Source: UTCFX2 sp963788145 (GTDB lineage Bacteria > Chloroflexota > Anaerolineae > Anaerolineales > UBA4823). Taken from it: a DNA stretch of 64,000 bases. Position 1 is the first letter of the stretch; the number at the start of each line of letters is the position of its first letter. Shown here piece by piece: positions 25,611-33,960 of the stretch. The notes beneath the pieces were generated by a model, which was not told the origin of the DNA, did no database searches, and saw nothing but the letters and a program-made list of their open reading frames with translations. The stretch lies in assembly GCA_963788145.1 (NCBI GenBank), contig CAWBFQ010000007.1, positions 1,054,001-1,118,000 on the forward strand. The letters run 5' to 3'. The translations under genes were made by a program, and so were the position numbers.

Positions 25611-26669
25611 ATGTTGATGCACCAAAAATTTGAAGAACTACCCATTCCGCCCCATTTTCAGCCGCAAAGTGTTTCGGAAATTTGGAAAGTGGATTATCAG
25701 CAGCGCGCTGCGGATGCCATCATATGGCGCAACTTACATCAGATCACATCTTCCAGCCAGGATAGCTGGAAATTGATGGTGGTCGCAATCGATGTGCAAA
25801 ACTCTTTTTGTATCCCAGGTTTTGAACTATTTGTGGCTGGTCGTTCTGGTACCGGAGCAATTGATGATAATCGTCGCCTGTGCGAATTTATATACCGCAA
25901 CCTGCATATGATCACGAATATCACAGCCACGCTTGATACACACACCGCGATGCAGATTTTTCATCCTATATTCCTGGTCAACGAAAGAGGCGACCATCCA
26001 AACCCGCATACCACTATCTCATATGATGACATCATAGAGAGGCGTTGGAAATTTAACCCGGATATCTCTGCCAGTTTGGGAATTGAGCCGGAATACGGTC
26101 AGGAACATCTGCTGCACTATACCTATGAACTGAGGCAGCGCGCGAAATATGATCTGACCATCTGGCCATATCATGTCATGTTAGGCAGCATTGGTCATGC
26201 ATTAGTTCCGGCAGTAGAGGAAGCGTTATTTTTTCATACCATCGCTCGAAACAGCCAGATTAATTTTGAGATAAAAGGCGATAACCCGCTGACTGAGCAC
26301 TACTCCGCCATTGGGCCAGAGGTGTTAGACGGACCGCGATCCAGAAAAATCGCTGAAAAGAACCAGCATTTCCTTCGTACACTGGTAGAGAACGATGTAG
26401 TAGTCATTGCCGGCCAGGCGAAGAGTCATTGTGTTGCCTGGACAATCAACGATCTTTTAGAAGATATTCTAAAATATGATAAAGCCTTAGTAGATAAAGT
26501 CTATTTACTCGAAGACTGCACCTCGCCTGTGGCGATTCCAGGAATTGTTGATTTCAGCGATGCTGCGGACGCCGCCTTCCGCCGATTTGCCCAAAATGGT
26601 ATGCATGTGGTACGCTCGACGGATCCGATCGATCGCTGGTTCAATTCATCATCTGCCCTGGGTGTTTAA
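25611..26669 (+). CDS. Isochorismatase-family cysteine hydrolase (nicotinamidase-like)
   Basis: ATG 25611 lies six bases after GGAG. The 352-residue protein has the catalytic Asp in KLMVVAIDVQNSFC near residue 61. It has a metal-site-like LDTHTAMQIFHP near 110 and the nucleophile Cys in IAGQAKSHCVAWTINDLLED near 263, the expected triad order. Nicotinamidases and isochorismatases are about 180-220 residues; the extra length here is an N-terminal extension (about 50) and a central insertion around residues 125-200. It hydrolyses an amide or ether in the cytoplasm. NAD salvage is possible but not proven. It sits alone behind a regulated promoter. Confidence 0.72.
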   Translation: MLMHQKFEELPIPPHFQPQSVSEIWKVDYQQRAADAIIWRNLHQITSSSQDSWKLMVVAIDVQNSFCIPGFELFVAGRSGTGAIDDNRRLCEFIYRNLHMITNITATLDTHTAMQIFHPIFLVNERGDHPNPHTTISYDDIIERRWKFNPDISASLGIEPEYGQEHLLHYTYELRQRAKYDLTIWPYHVMLGSIGHALVPAVEEALFFHTIARNSQINFEIKGDNPLTEHYSAIGPEVLDGPRSRKIAEKNQHFLRTLVENDVVVIAGQAKSHCVAWTINDLLEDILKYDKALVDKVYLLEDCTSPVAIPGIVDFSDAADAAFRRFAQNGMHVVRSTDPIDRWFNSSSALGV

Positions 26670-26690
26670 ACTATACTAATCTGGTCGGCA

Positions 26691-26718
26691 TTGACAAGCG
26701 CTTTATTTTATGTGATAC
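26691..26718 (+). promoter_or_regulatory. Promoter of a short transcription unit
   Basis: A perfect TTGACA at 26691-26696 and TGATAC at 26713-26718 with 16-bp spacing. Transcription would start near 26725 and run into the small ORF and hairpins described next. Confidence 0.5.
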
Positions 26719-26793
26719 TTTGAAACGTTAGGGTAAAAGAAAATACGTTTCACTGTACCTCCGCTATCCTACAAGAGAGGAGGTGTTGCCAAG

Positions 26794-26856
26794 ATGTTAG
26801 ATGCTAGTAGTAGTATACGAAGCGCTGCGGTGACCCTCCTCGAACTTGAGTTCTAG
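26794..26856 (+). CDS. 20-codon leader-type peptide
   Basis: ATG 26794 follows a strong GAGGAGGT ribosome site by about nine bases and encodes 20 residues, MLDASSSIRSAAVTLLELEF. The stop codon lies at the base of a long hairpin. The peptide has no homologue I can name. Three successive serines (AGT AGT AGT) and the clustered leucines near the end might stall ribosomes if those tRNAs are scarce, in the manner of attenuator peptides. That is inference. Its translation would melt the 26821-26870 stem. Confidence 0.45.
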   Translation: MLDASSSIRSAAVTLLELEF

Positions 26857-26874
26857 GTTGCCGCAGCGCTGCAG

Positions 26875-26898
26875 GAAGCCGCTTGGAAAAGCGGCTTC
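26875..26898 (+). terminator. Hairpin with GGAA tetraloop, probable terminator or attenuator
   Basis: GAAGCCGCTT (26875-26884) and AAGCGGCTTC (26889-26898) form a perfect 10-bp stem closed by a GNRA-type loop. It is followed only by TTGTCG, so the U tract is poor and termination may be partial. Confidence 0.55.
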
Positions 26899-26959
26899 TT
26901 GTCGTTTACCCACATACGTTAGGTATAATTAGCGGAAAGGATGAATAGAAAACAGCATT

Positions 26960-27466
26960 ATGACGGCGCCCATTCTATCCATTGTTGCGAAATCAAAAAG
27001 TGGAAAAACCACCCTGATGGTCAAATTGATTTCAGAATTTAAGCAACGAGGCTTTTCCATCGCTACGATTAAGCACCATTCCCACCCGGGTTTTGAAATT
27101 GATGTCCCCGGAAAAGACACTTGGAAACACGCTCAAGCCGGTAGCGATCACGTTATCATCGCGGCTCCGGATAAAATCGCCTCGATCCGCCGTTTAAAGC
27201 GAGAACTGACTCTGGACGAGATAGCGGAAGGGATCACGGACGTTGATCTCATCCTGACTGAAGGGTTTAAGATGGCAGGAAAACCTGCCCTGGAGGTGGT
27301 CCGCGCCGAGCGGGGGTTGGAGCTTGTCGCCGATTCCGATCAACTCATCGCCGTTGCAACTGACACACCTCTCGATATTCCCATGCCCCAGTTCGATCTG
27401 AACAATTCAAAAGGGATCGTCGATTTCCTGATAAAGACATTTTTGCTGGAAAGACGCGCTGTATAA
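26960..27466 (+). CDS. mobB: Molybdopterin-guanine dinucleotide biosynthesis protein B
   Basis: The 168-residue GTP-binding protein has the P-loop VAKSKSGKTTLMVKLISEFK near residues 8-27, then IATIKHHSHPGFEIDVPGKD with the MobB-typical KHH..H pattern. DTWKHAQAGSDHVIIAAPDK and LILTEGFKMAGKPALEVVRA follow. MobB is an accessory factor in guanylation of molybdenum cofactor. No mobA, moa or molybdoenzyme gene is nearby. The next gene, lyxose isomerase, follows within 22 bp and is probably co-transcribed even though unrelated. Confidence 0.9.
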   Translation: MTAPILSIVAKSKSGKTTLMVKLISEFKQRGFSIATIKHHSHPGFEIDVPGKDTWKHAQAGSDHVIIAAPDKIASIRRLKRELTLDEIAEGITDVDLILTEGFKMAGKPALEVVRAERGLELVADSDQLIAVATDTPLDIPMPQFDLNNSKGIVDFLIKTFLLERRAV

Positions 27467-27488
27467 TCTTTCTGTTGCGGAGGAGAAA

Positions 27489-28178
27489 ATGAAACGGTCT
27501 GAGATTAACGCCATTATGAAAAAGGCAAAAGATTTTATTCGAGAGCAAAATTTTCACCTGCCGCCATTTGCTTACTGGACGGTCGAAGATTGGAAGGGCA
27601 AAGGTCCAGAGGCGCGCGAAATTGTGGCGAATAACCTCGGTTGGGATATCACCGATTTCGGCAGCGGTGATTTTTTTGCTAAGGGGTTGTCCCTTTTTAC
27701 CATCCGCAATGGTCACGCAGATGCCTGGAAATCGATGCAGGGAAAGTTATATGCCGAAAAAATTATGATCGTGGAAGAAAGCCAGATCACCCCGATGCAT
27801 TTCCACTGGGCGAAGATGGAAGACATCATCAACCGGGGTGGCGGTAAACTGGCGATCCAGCTATACAATTCGACGCCTGATGAAGGGCTTGATAACGAAA
27901 ACGACGTGGTTATTTCTGTGGATGGGGTTCGAAGAAAAATTCAGGCGGGCGGAACTGTATCTCTCAACCCTGGAGAGAGCATAACACTGCCCCAACGCTG
28001 TTATCATCAGTTTTGGGGCGAAGACAGCCGGGTTTTGGTCGGAGAGGTCTCTCTGGTGAATGACGATCATCGCGATAATCGGTTCTATCAACCACTGCCG
28101 CGCTTTCCGGAATTGATCGAGGATGAAGCGCCCCTGCATCTGCTATGCACGGATTACACCAGTTATTATTCCTACTAA
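27489..28178 (+). CDS. D-lyxose isomerase-family cupin
   Basis: The 229-residue protein matches the D-lyxose ketol-isomerase family (formerly DUF1498): an N-terminal helical part, FAYWTVEDW, then the metal-binding cupin residues in ITPMHFHWAKMEDIINRGGG. LNPGESITLPQRCYHQFWGE and GEVSLVNDDHRDNRFYQPLP follow. Family members bind manganese or another divalent metal and interconvert D-lyxose and D-xylulose or D-mannose and D-fructose. A GGAGGAG ribosome site lies just before the ATG. The following GHMP kinase suggests a sugar interconversion-phosphorylation pair. Confidence 0.88.
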   Translation: MKRSEINAIMKKAKDFIREQNFHLPPFAYWTVEDWKGKGPEAREIVANNLGWDITDFGSGDFFAKGLSLFTIRNGHADAWKSMQGKLYAEKIMIVEESQITPMHFHWAKMEDIINRGGGKLAIQLYNSTPDEGLDNENDVVISVDGVRRKIQAGGTVSLNPGESITLPQRCYHQFWGEDSRVLVGEVSLVNDDHRDNRFYQPLPRFPELIEDEAPLHLLCTDYTSYYSY

Positions 28179-28193
28179 ACCGGATCTAAAAAT

Positions 28194-29268
28194 ATGGTGA
28201 AACAGCATGAGCCCCTGTATATCATCCATAGCGCCGCCCCCATTCGCATTTGCGACGTAGGCGGCTGGACGGACACCTGGTTTGCTGAACATGGGTGTAT
28301 CTTCAATATGGGAATATACCCTTGTGCAGAGGTACAGATAGCTGTATACCCTGCCAGCGAGCATAGCGAACGCATTGTGATCCATGCCGAAAATTACGGC
28401 GAGCGTTACGCAGTCAACACCCAACGCCGCGCCGATAGCGGCGAATGGGATAAACACCCATTGCTCGAAGCGGCGATTGAATACATGTCCATCCCAGAAA
28501 ACCTGGCTGTGGAAGTGACCATTTACTCTGATGCGCCCAGCGGGGCTTCCACCGGCACTTCAGCGGCTGTAACTGTGGCCCTGGTCGGAGGCTTGGATAG
28601 CCTGACCGCTGGGAGGATGTCGCCGCACGAGGTGGCCTATGCTGCGCAGCATATTGAGACTGCAATGCTAGGCCAGCAATGTGGGATCCAGGATCAATTG
28701 TGTTCGGCTTACGGGAACATCAACTATATTGATGTTTTTCAATATCCTTATGCATCCGTCTCACCCATCTCTGTGGCTGACACAACCTGGTGGGAATTGG
28801 AGCGCCGGTTAGCGCTGGTCTATCTGGGTAATTCACACAACTCTTCACAGGTGCACGAAATGGTTATCCGTGGTTTGGAAAATGCCGGGCCAAATTGCAA
28901 ACAAATCGAAGATTTGCGTAAGACTGCCCCACGCGCGCGCGATGCACTCTATGCAGGCGACTTTTACACCTTAGGCGCGGCGATGACCGAAAATACCGAA
29001 GCGCAACGTCGTTTGCACCCGGCCCTGGTGAGCTATGATGCTGAGCGCGTGATTGAGATTGCCCAGGCGCATGCGGCGCTTGGTTGGAAAGTAAACGGCG
29101 CAGGAGGGGAGGGGGGCTCGCTTACCTTGCTTTGTGGGTCGAGGTCGGATTCCAGGCGGGCGATGATTTCGCGAGATTGAGGCGGAAAACCGGCTATTTC
29201 AGAATATTCCGGTCCACCTGAGTCATCACGGGCTGCGGGTTTGGAAACAGGTTTGTACAACAAATTGA
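28194..29268 (+). CDS. GHMP-family sugar kinase (C-terminus frame-broken)
   Basis: The kinase has motif 1 SAAPIRICDVGGWTDTWFAE near residue 14, as in the heptose/fucose kinase branch (VDFxGGxTD). Motif 2 is SDAPSGASTGTSAAVTVALV near 112, a specificity segment is GQQCGIQDQLCSAYGNINYI, and motif 3 is KVNGAGGEGGSLT near 303. A literal frame stops at 29180. Removing one T near 29168 extends it through REIEAENRLFQNIPVHLSHH to a stop at 29266-29268, the normal family end (357 residues). It phosphorylates a sugar with ATP, and D-lyxose isomerase is directly upstream. The substrate is unproven. Confidence 0.8.
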
Positions 29269-29273
29269 TTGGA

Positions 29274-29837
29274 TCAGGGGATAAATAACGCTTCGATAAC
29301 AGGTCGAATAATCAGCGTTGCTGCAATCTGGCCCATTTGATCTGGTGGATATGACATGTCGTGTTCTAACCACCAGCGGATCAGCATCACCAGGGAGGTC
29401 ATCAAATGACTTGCAGCGATCTCCATGGGTATCAGTCTATCCGATGGACCCGGGAACATCTCTTCTGCTTCTTGTAGCCCAATTTCCTGAACGGGATGCA
29501 GCAGCGCCATAGTGTTCGTGCTATCTAGAAGCACCCGGCATAAATCGGCGTTTTCCTGAACGTATTCGAATAGCAGTGTACCGGTTATTTCTGGCGCGGT
29601 GAAAATCGAATGAGGAGTGAGCAGCTCTCGAAATTCCGCCTGCATTAAATCCAGGACTGCCGCCAGTAAGGTTTCTTTGTCTGCATAATGTCGAAAAAAT
29701 GTGGTGTATCCAACATCCGCCCGATCGGTGAGGTCGCGAATTGTGACCGCGTCATAGCCTTTCTCTAATGTGAGCGCAATAAGTGAATTTTGCAGTAATT
29801 TTTGAGTGCGCTTAACCCGGCGGTCGATTTTATCCAT
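29274..29837 (-). CDS. TetR/AcrR-family transcriptional regulator
   Basis: The 187-residue protein has an N-terminal TetR helix-turn-helix over residues about 8-58 (LTLEKGYDAVTIRDLTDRAD, then VGYTTFFRHYADKETLLAAV). A helical ligand-binding and dimerisation domain follows. It is transcribed away from the MacB-type exporter operon starting near 30032, with an imperfect 40-bp palindrome in the divergent region, the standard arrangement for a TetR repressor of a neighbouring exporter. The inducer is unknown. It converges with the GHMP kinase, with 5 bp between stops. Confidence 0.88.
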   Translation of the reverse strand: MDKIDRRVKRTQKLLQNSLIALTLEKGYDAVTIRDLTDRADVGYTTFFRHYADKETLLAAVLDLMQAEFRELLTPHSIFTAPEITGTLLFEYVQENADLCRVLLDSTNTMALLHPVQEIGLQEAEEMFPGPSDRLIPMEIAASHLMTSLVMLIRWWLEHDMSYPPDQMGQIAATLIIRPVIEALFIP

Positions 29838-29952
29838 GTTATCAACTCCGCATCATTCTGAGGACAATCTTAATCGATATTTTCTCATCTAACAATTATG
29901 AAAGGGGGGAATTGTCTGATTCAAATTATGTTATACTTCACAGCCGTCAAGA

Positions 29953-29992
29953 TATGATACATTGTACACCATAACTATTAATGTATTTCATA
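29953..29992. promoter_or_regulatory. Candidate TetR operator in the divergent region
   Basis: TATGATACATT at 29953-29963 is repeated inversely as AATGTATTTCATA at 29980-29992, with ATACATT/AATGTAT as a perfect 7-bp core. It lies between the TetR gene and the ABC exporter genes and would fit a dimer-of-dimers site. Confidence 0.5.
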
Positions 29993-30031
29993 AATTAAAC
30001 ACAAATTAATTCCAGGGATAGAACAATTCCT

Positions 30032-30757
30032 TTGATCGCGTTTCCTGAACAACTAATATTACCAGACCAGCCTATCGACCCGTTGGCAATGCCGATGATC
30101 GTGCTGCGCAACCTATACAAGAGCTATGGTACTTCTGCTGGACCGATCCCAGCTTTAAAGGGAGTTGATTTAGATATTCAGACAGGCGAATTTGTGGCGG
30201 TGCTCGGGAAATCAGGCGCTGGTAAATCCACTCTGGTCAACATGATCACCGGGATTGACCGTCCCGATCAGGGTCAGATTTATATTAAAGGGGCTGCCTT
30301 TCACGAGATGGATGAAGATCAACGAGCACTGTGGCGCGGCCGCAATATGGGGGTTGTTTTTCAGTTTTTTCAACTGCTGCCATCGATTAACCTGGTCAAA
30401 AATGTGGTGATCCCGATGGAGTTTTGCCACCTCTATTCTGCCAGTGATCGAAAGAAGCGCGCCCAGCGCCTCTTGGAGCAAGTTGGAATTGGGGATCACG
30501 CCAATAAAAAACCTGCCCACATCTCCGGTGGGCAACAACAACGCGCCGCCATCGCCAGGGCGCTGGCAAATGACCCCTCCATCCTGATTGCCGATGAACC
30601 TACCGGTAATCTTGACTCAAAAACCGCAGCAGAAATTCTGGATCTATTTTCCGAGCTGGTCAATCAAGGGAAAACTTTATTGATGGTGACACATGATCGC
30701 TCTATTGCCAGGCAGGCGAACCGAATCATTGAGATCGTGGATGGGGAGGTTCGTTAA
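30032..30757 (+). CDS. ABC exporter ATP-binding protein (MacB/LolD type)
   Basis: The 241-residue ATPase has Walker A GKSGAGKST near residue 60, the Q loop FQFFQLLPSINLVKNV, the signature ISGGQQQRAAIARALAND and Walker B LIADEPTGNLDS. H-loop MVTHDRS follows. The double FQFFQLLP and GNLDS sequences are typical of ATPases paired with FtsX/MacB permeases. The start is uncertain: TTG 30032 gives the longest form, ATG 30089 (MPMIVLRNLYKSYG) is more typical. It is followed by the permease with one base between stop and start. Exported substrate unknown; often lipids, peptides or antibiotics. Confidence 0.88.
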   Translation: MIAFPEQLILPDQPIDPLAMPMIVLRNLYKSYGTSAGPIPALKGVDLDIQTGEFVAVLGKSGAGKSTLVNMITGIDRPDQGQIYIKGAAFHEMDEDQRALWRGRNMGVVFQFFQLLPSINLVKNVVIPMEFCHLYSASDRKKRAQRLLEQVGIGDHANKKPAHISGGQQQRAAIARALANDPSILIADEPTGNLDSKTAAEILDLFSELVNQGKTLLMVTHDRSIARQANRIIEIVDGEVR

Positions 30758-30758
30758 A

Positions 30759-33170
30759 ATGGATTTGGGAGCACGGTGGGATAAGGTTATTCATGATATT
30801 TGGGATAATAAAGCCCGTTCGTTGTTGGTCATCTTCACATTAGCGATTGGGATCGCGGCGGTTGGGATGATTAATAACACGGTTCGAATGCTGAAGCGGG
30901 ATTTGTTCGGCGGTTATGCCCAAACCAACCCCGCCAGCGTCAATATTCTTGTCTCGCCATTCCAGAAAGAATTGATCAACTCGGTTTCAGACATGCGTGA
31001 AGTGGAGCGCGCCGAGGCGCGCCGAATGGTTTCAGCCTCTATTTATGGCCCCGATGGATCACGTCATCAGCTTCAATTGGTTGCCGCTCCGGAATACCAA
31101 TCCATCCAAATCAACCGATTTACGGTGAAGGCAGGGACTGGAATCCCGGGTTTGCGCGCTATCTTAATTGAAAGCAGCACGGCGCAAAGCCTGGATCTAT
31201 CCGTTGGTGATATCTTACGAGTGGAAATGGAAGACGGCAGCCGCTATGACCTGACCATCGCAGGGGTGGTCCATGATATGTCCAGTGCGCATTACAGTTT
31301 CAGCGGCGAGGGTCTTGGCTACGTCAGTATGGCGACTTTAGAATGGATGGGTGAGCAACCCTATTACAACCTGATCCGCCTAACTGTTGCTGACAATAAA
31401 ACCAACCGCGAGCATGTTTTACAAGTGGCAAGCCTGGCGCGCGATAGGATTATCGAACCAGCTGGTTTCGATGTGATTGGAATCTCGATCTCTAATACAA
31501 ATGGCATCCCGGGGGATTACTGGGCCAAGCCACAGGTGAACGGCGTTTTACTCATCTTTCAAATCATGAGTGTGTTGGCTATCCTGTTAAGTGGGGGATT
31601 GGTGGTGAACACGATCTCGGCTGTGATTGTTCAACAAACTCGCCAAATCGGGATCATGCGCTCTGTCGGCGCTACCCGTCGGCAAATCATATCACTGTAC
31701 ATGGCTTACATTCTGGTGCTCAGTTTGTTGGGCCTTTTAGTCGCTTTGCCGCTTGGGATGATGGGTGCGGGTGTCCTTTCAGAGATCGCCGCTGGTTTTA
31801 TGAATTATGATATCGGTCCCCTGGATTTGCCCTGGAATATCTTATTGCTGCAGGCCGCGCTCGGGTTGCTCATGCCGGCTGGGGTGGCAGTCTTCCCGAT
31901 TATGCGCGGTACAGGCGTTTCGGTATATGATGCCATATACCAATATGGGTTGATTAGTGGAGAGGGCAAGCGCAGTTGGATTGAAAAACAGTTGCTGAAA
32001 ATCCGAAATTTTCATCCACCTGTCATGCTCTCTTTACGAAATACATTTCGGAATAAATCCCGCCTGACCTTCACCTTAATTACATTAATTATCGCCGGAG
32101 CTATGTTCATGGCGGTGTTTAGCTCTTACACCACGCTCCAGAACCAGGTCAACGAGTTAGGAAGGTATATCCAATTTGATGCTTCAATCAGCATCCCGGG
32201 CGGAGCCAGCCGATACACTGCTGAGCGTGAAGCATTGCGAATACCCGATGTCCGGCTTGCCGAAGGATGGGCGCTCAGCAATGGGGTAGTTGTCCACCCT
32301 GACGGTGTGGAGGGCGACCGAATTGAGATCGTCGGGCTGCCTGAAGATGCTCAGACGATCCAGCCTCGGATGGTTGCAGGACGCTGGTTGCAACCAGGAG
32401 ACACGGATCAGATTGTAATCAATGAAGATTTTCTGGAAAAAGAGCCAGAAATCCGCCTTGGCGACCGCGTCTCGCTCAAGATCAATGATATTACCCGCCA
32501 ATTACAAATTGTTGGGATCGCATCCAAACATATGATGGGATCTCGTATCTATATGAATGACCTTCAACTGTCGAAACTGACAGGTCGCTACAATCAGGTA
32601 GACACCGTACGGGTGCTTGAAACGCCTGGGGTATTGGGAGCAGCAGGTCAGCAGGGTGAGATTGGGAAGCAATTGGAAAAGCGGTTTGACGATGCCCGAT
32701 TGAGTGAAAGCAGCAGTCAAACACGAGATGAGATCTTCTCGGCAATGGCAAATGCGTTTAATATCCTGCTTGTCATTCTGTTGATTGTAGCCATTATTCT
32801 CGCAGTCATCGGCGGCCTGGGGTTAACCGGCACTATGGGGTTAAATGTGCTGGAGAGGAGGCGTGAAATTGGTGTTTTGCGTGCAGTTGGCGCATCCCAT
32901 TTTTCGGTTCGCCAGGTAGTGGTTGTAGAAGGTATTACAGTCGCGTTGATCAGTTGGGCCTTTAGCGCTATCATCTCCTATCCGATCGGACGGTTACTCG
33001 CCGAAGCCGTCATCCGCACATCTTTTGGAACACAGGCGTCGTTTTATTATTCGGCTGCTGGGCTATTCGTATGGATGGCGATCGTGATCCTGATCGGCAT
33101 ATTCTCCAGCCTTGCTCCAGCTCGAAATGCTGCCCGCTTGACCGTTCGTGAAGTTCTCAGCTACGAATAG
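30759..33170 (+). CDS. ABC exporter permease, FtsX/MacB type, two FtsX modules
   Basis: From ATG 30759 (GGGGAGG upstream) the 803-residue protein has an N-terminal membrane anchor (LLVIFTLAIGIAAVGMI). A large extracytoplasmic MacB_PCD-like domain follows, then a first FtsX block of three helices near residues 265-400 with the GIMRSVGATRRQI coupling helix. A second cytoplasmic and periplasmic unit leads to a second FtsX block near 670-803 with RREIGVLRAVGASHFSV. This duplicated layout is found in permeases that work as one chain. Fused permease between two ATPase genes suggests either alternative ATPases or a heterodimer. Confidence 0.88.
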   Translation: MDLGARWDKVIHDIWDNKARSLLVIFTLAIGIAAVGMINNTVRMLKRDLFGGYAQTNPASVNILVSPFQKELINSVSDMREVERAEARRMVSASIYGPDGSRHQLQLVAAPEYQSIQINRFTVKAGTGIPGLRAILIESSTAQSLDLSVGDILRVEMEDGSRYDLTIAGVVHDMSSAHYSFSGEGLGYVSMATLEWMGEQPYYNLIRLTVADNKTNREHVLQVASLARDRIIEPAGFDVIGISISNTNGIPGDYWAKPQVNGVLLIFQIMSVLAILLSGGLVVNTISAVIVQQTRQIGIMRSVGATRRQIISLYMAYILVLSLLGLLVALPLGMMGAGVLSEIAAGFMNYDIGPLDLPWNILLLQAALGLLMPAGVAVFPIMRGTGVSVYDAIYQYGLISGEGKRSWIEKQLLKIRNFHPPVMLSLRNTFRNKSRLTFTLITLIIAGAMFMAVFSSYTTLQNQVNELGRYIQFDASISIPGGASRYTAEREALRIPDVRLAEGWALSNGVVVHPDGVEGDRIEIVGLPEDAQTIQPRMVAGRWLQPGDTDQIVINEDFLEKEPEIRLGDRVSLKINDITRQLQIVGIASKHMMGSRIYMNDLQLSKLTGRYNQVDTVRVLETPGVLGAAGQQGEIGKQLEKRFDDARLSESSSQTRDEIFSAMANAFNILLVILLIVAIILAVIGGLGLTGTMGLNVLERRREIGVLRAVGASHFSVRQVVVVEGITVALISWAFSAIISYPIGRLLAEAVIRTSFGTQASFYYSAAGLFVWMAIVILIGIFSSLAPARNAARLTVREVLSYE

Positions 33171-33183
33171 GGTTTCATAGCAG

Positions 33184-33906
33184 ATGCTGGTTTCCGAAGA
33201 AATCTCAAATAATACTATATCGACCATCTTGCCTTCCACAATCTTGATCGAGTTGAAAAAGGTTGTCAAGATTTATTCATCCAGCGCGGGAAAGTTCAGC
33301 GCTCTAAAAGGGATCGACCTGACCATTCGCAGCGGCGAATTCGTCGCTATTGTCGGGAAATCTGGCAGCGGAAAAACCACCTTGATAAACATCCTGACCG
33401 GGATTGACCGGCCAACATCCGGTGAGGTGTTTGTTGCTGGCACGCCAGTACATCAATTGGATGAGGGCCAACTTGCCATTTGGAGGGGTGCAAATTTAGG
33501 GATCGTTTTCCAGTTCTTCCAATTATTACCCACCTTGACCATCTTCGAGAATGTGCGCTTGCCAATGGATTTCTGCAATCTCTACAGCATCAACGAACGC
33601 ATTCAACGAGTAAATCAATTGCTCGAGATGGTCGGGATCCAGAATTTCGCCCACCAACTCCCCAGCCAGCTCTCCGGCGGTCAACAGCAAGGAGCCGCTA
33701 TTGCTCGTGCCCTAGCGAACGATCCGAAAATCTTGGTCACAGATGAGCCGACCGGTAACCTGGATTCCCGCACCTCGGAACAGATTTTCGAACTACTGAC
33801 TCGTTTGGCTGGTGACGGAAAAACCGTTTTAATGGTCACCCATGACGACGACCTCGCCCGCAGGGCAAAACGTGTGATTACAATTAAAGACGGAGAGATT
33901 GTCTAG
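33184..33906 (+). CDS. Second ABC exporter ATP-binding protein with altered signature motif
   Basis: The 240-residue ATPase resembles the one at 30032: Walker A GKSGSGKTT, FQFFQLLPTLTIFENV, Walker B LVTDEPTGNLDS and MVTHDDD. Its signature reads LSGGQQQGAAIARAL, with glycine where arginine normally follows QQQ, and Walker B has threonine (LVTDEPT) where alanine is usual. The first change may weaken ATP hydrolysis or partner contacts. It ends the exporter operon, 13 bp after the permease. A heterodimer of one normal and one altered ATPase is a plausible reading. Confidence 0.85.
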   Translation: MLVSEEISNNTISTILPSTILIELKKVVKIYSSSAGKFSALKGIDLTIRSGEFVAIVGKSGSGKTTLINILTGIDRPTSGEVFVAGTPVHQLDEGQLAIWRGANLGIVFQFFQLLPTLTIFENVRLPMDFCNLYSINERIQRVNQLLEMVGIQNFAHQLPSQLSGGQQQGAAIARALANDPKILVTDEPTGNLDSRTSEQIFELLTRLAGDGKTVLMVTHDDDLARRAKRVITIKDGEIV

Positions 33907-33960
33907 GCTTTTGTCCACTACCTGAATTTCATCGTTAGATCAGCGATTGCATACCAGCAT

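Larger units (their letters stand above)
26725..26900 (+). ncRNA. Candidate structured leader or small RNA with nested hairpins
   Basis: Between the promoter at 26691 and mobB lies a highly structured stretch. ACCTCC (26757-26762) can pair with GGAGGT (26779-26784), which is the ribosome site of a 20-codon ORF. CCTCCTC (26835-26841) inside that ORF can pair with the same GAGGAGG (26777-26783). A 15-bp stem with two G-U pairs joins 26821-26835 to 26856-26870. A final 10-bp hairpin with a GGAA loop follows at 26875-26898. The mutually exclusive pairings look like a translational or attenuation switch. No known riboswitch class was recognised. It could be a separate RNA or the 5' leader of mobB. 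Confidence 0.5.

Noticed and set aside
26691..26900. Known riboswitch (molybdenum cofactor type) before mobB
   Set aside because: I could not match the conserved core of that class by eye; it is reported only as an unclassified structured region.
25541..29992. Common operator shared by TetR region and the cysteine hydrolase promoter
   Set aside because: The two palindromes (TATAGTGTA core and ATACATT core) differ in sequence and spacing.
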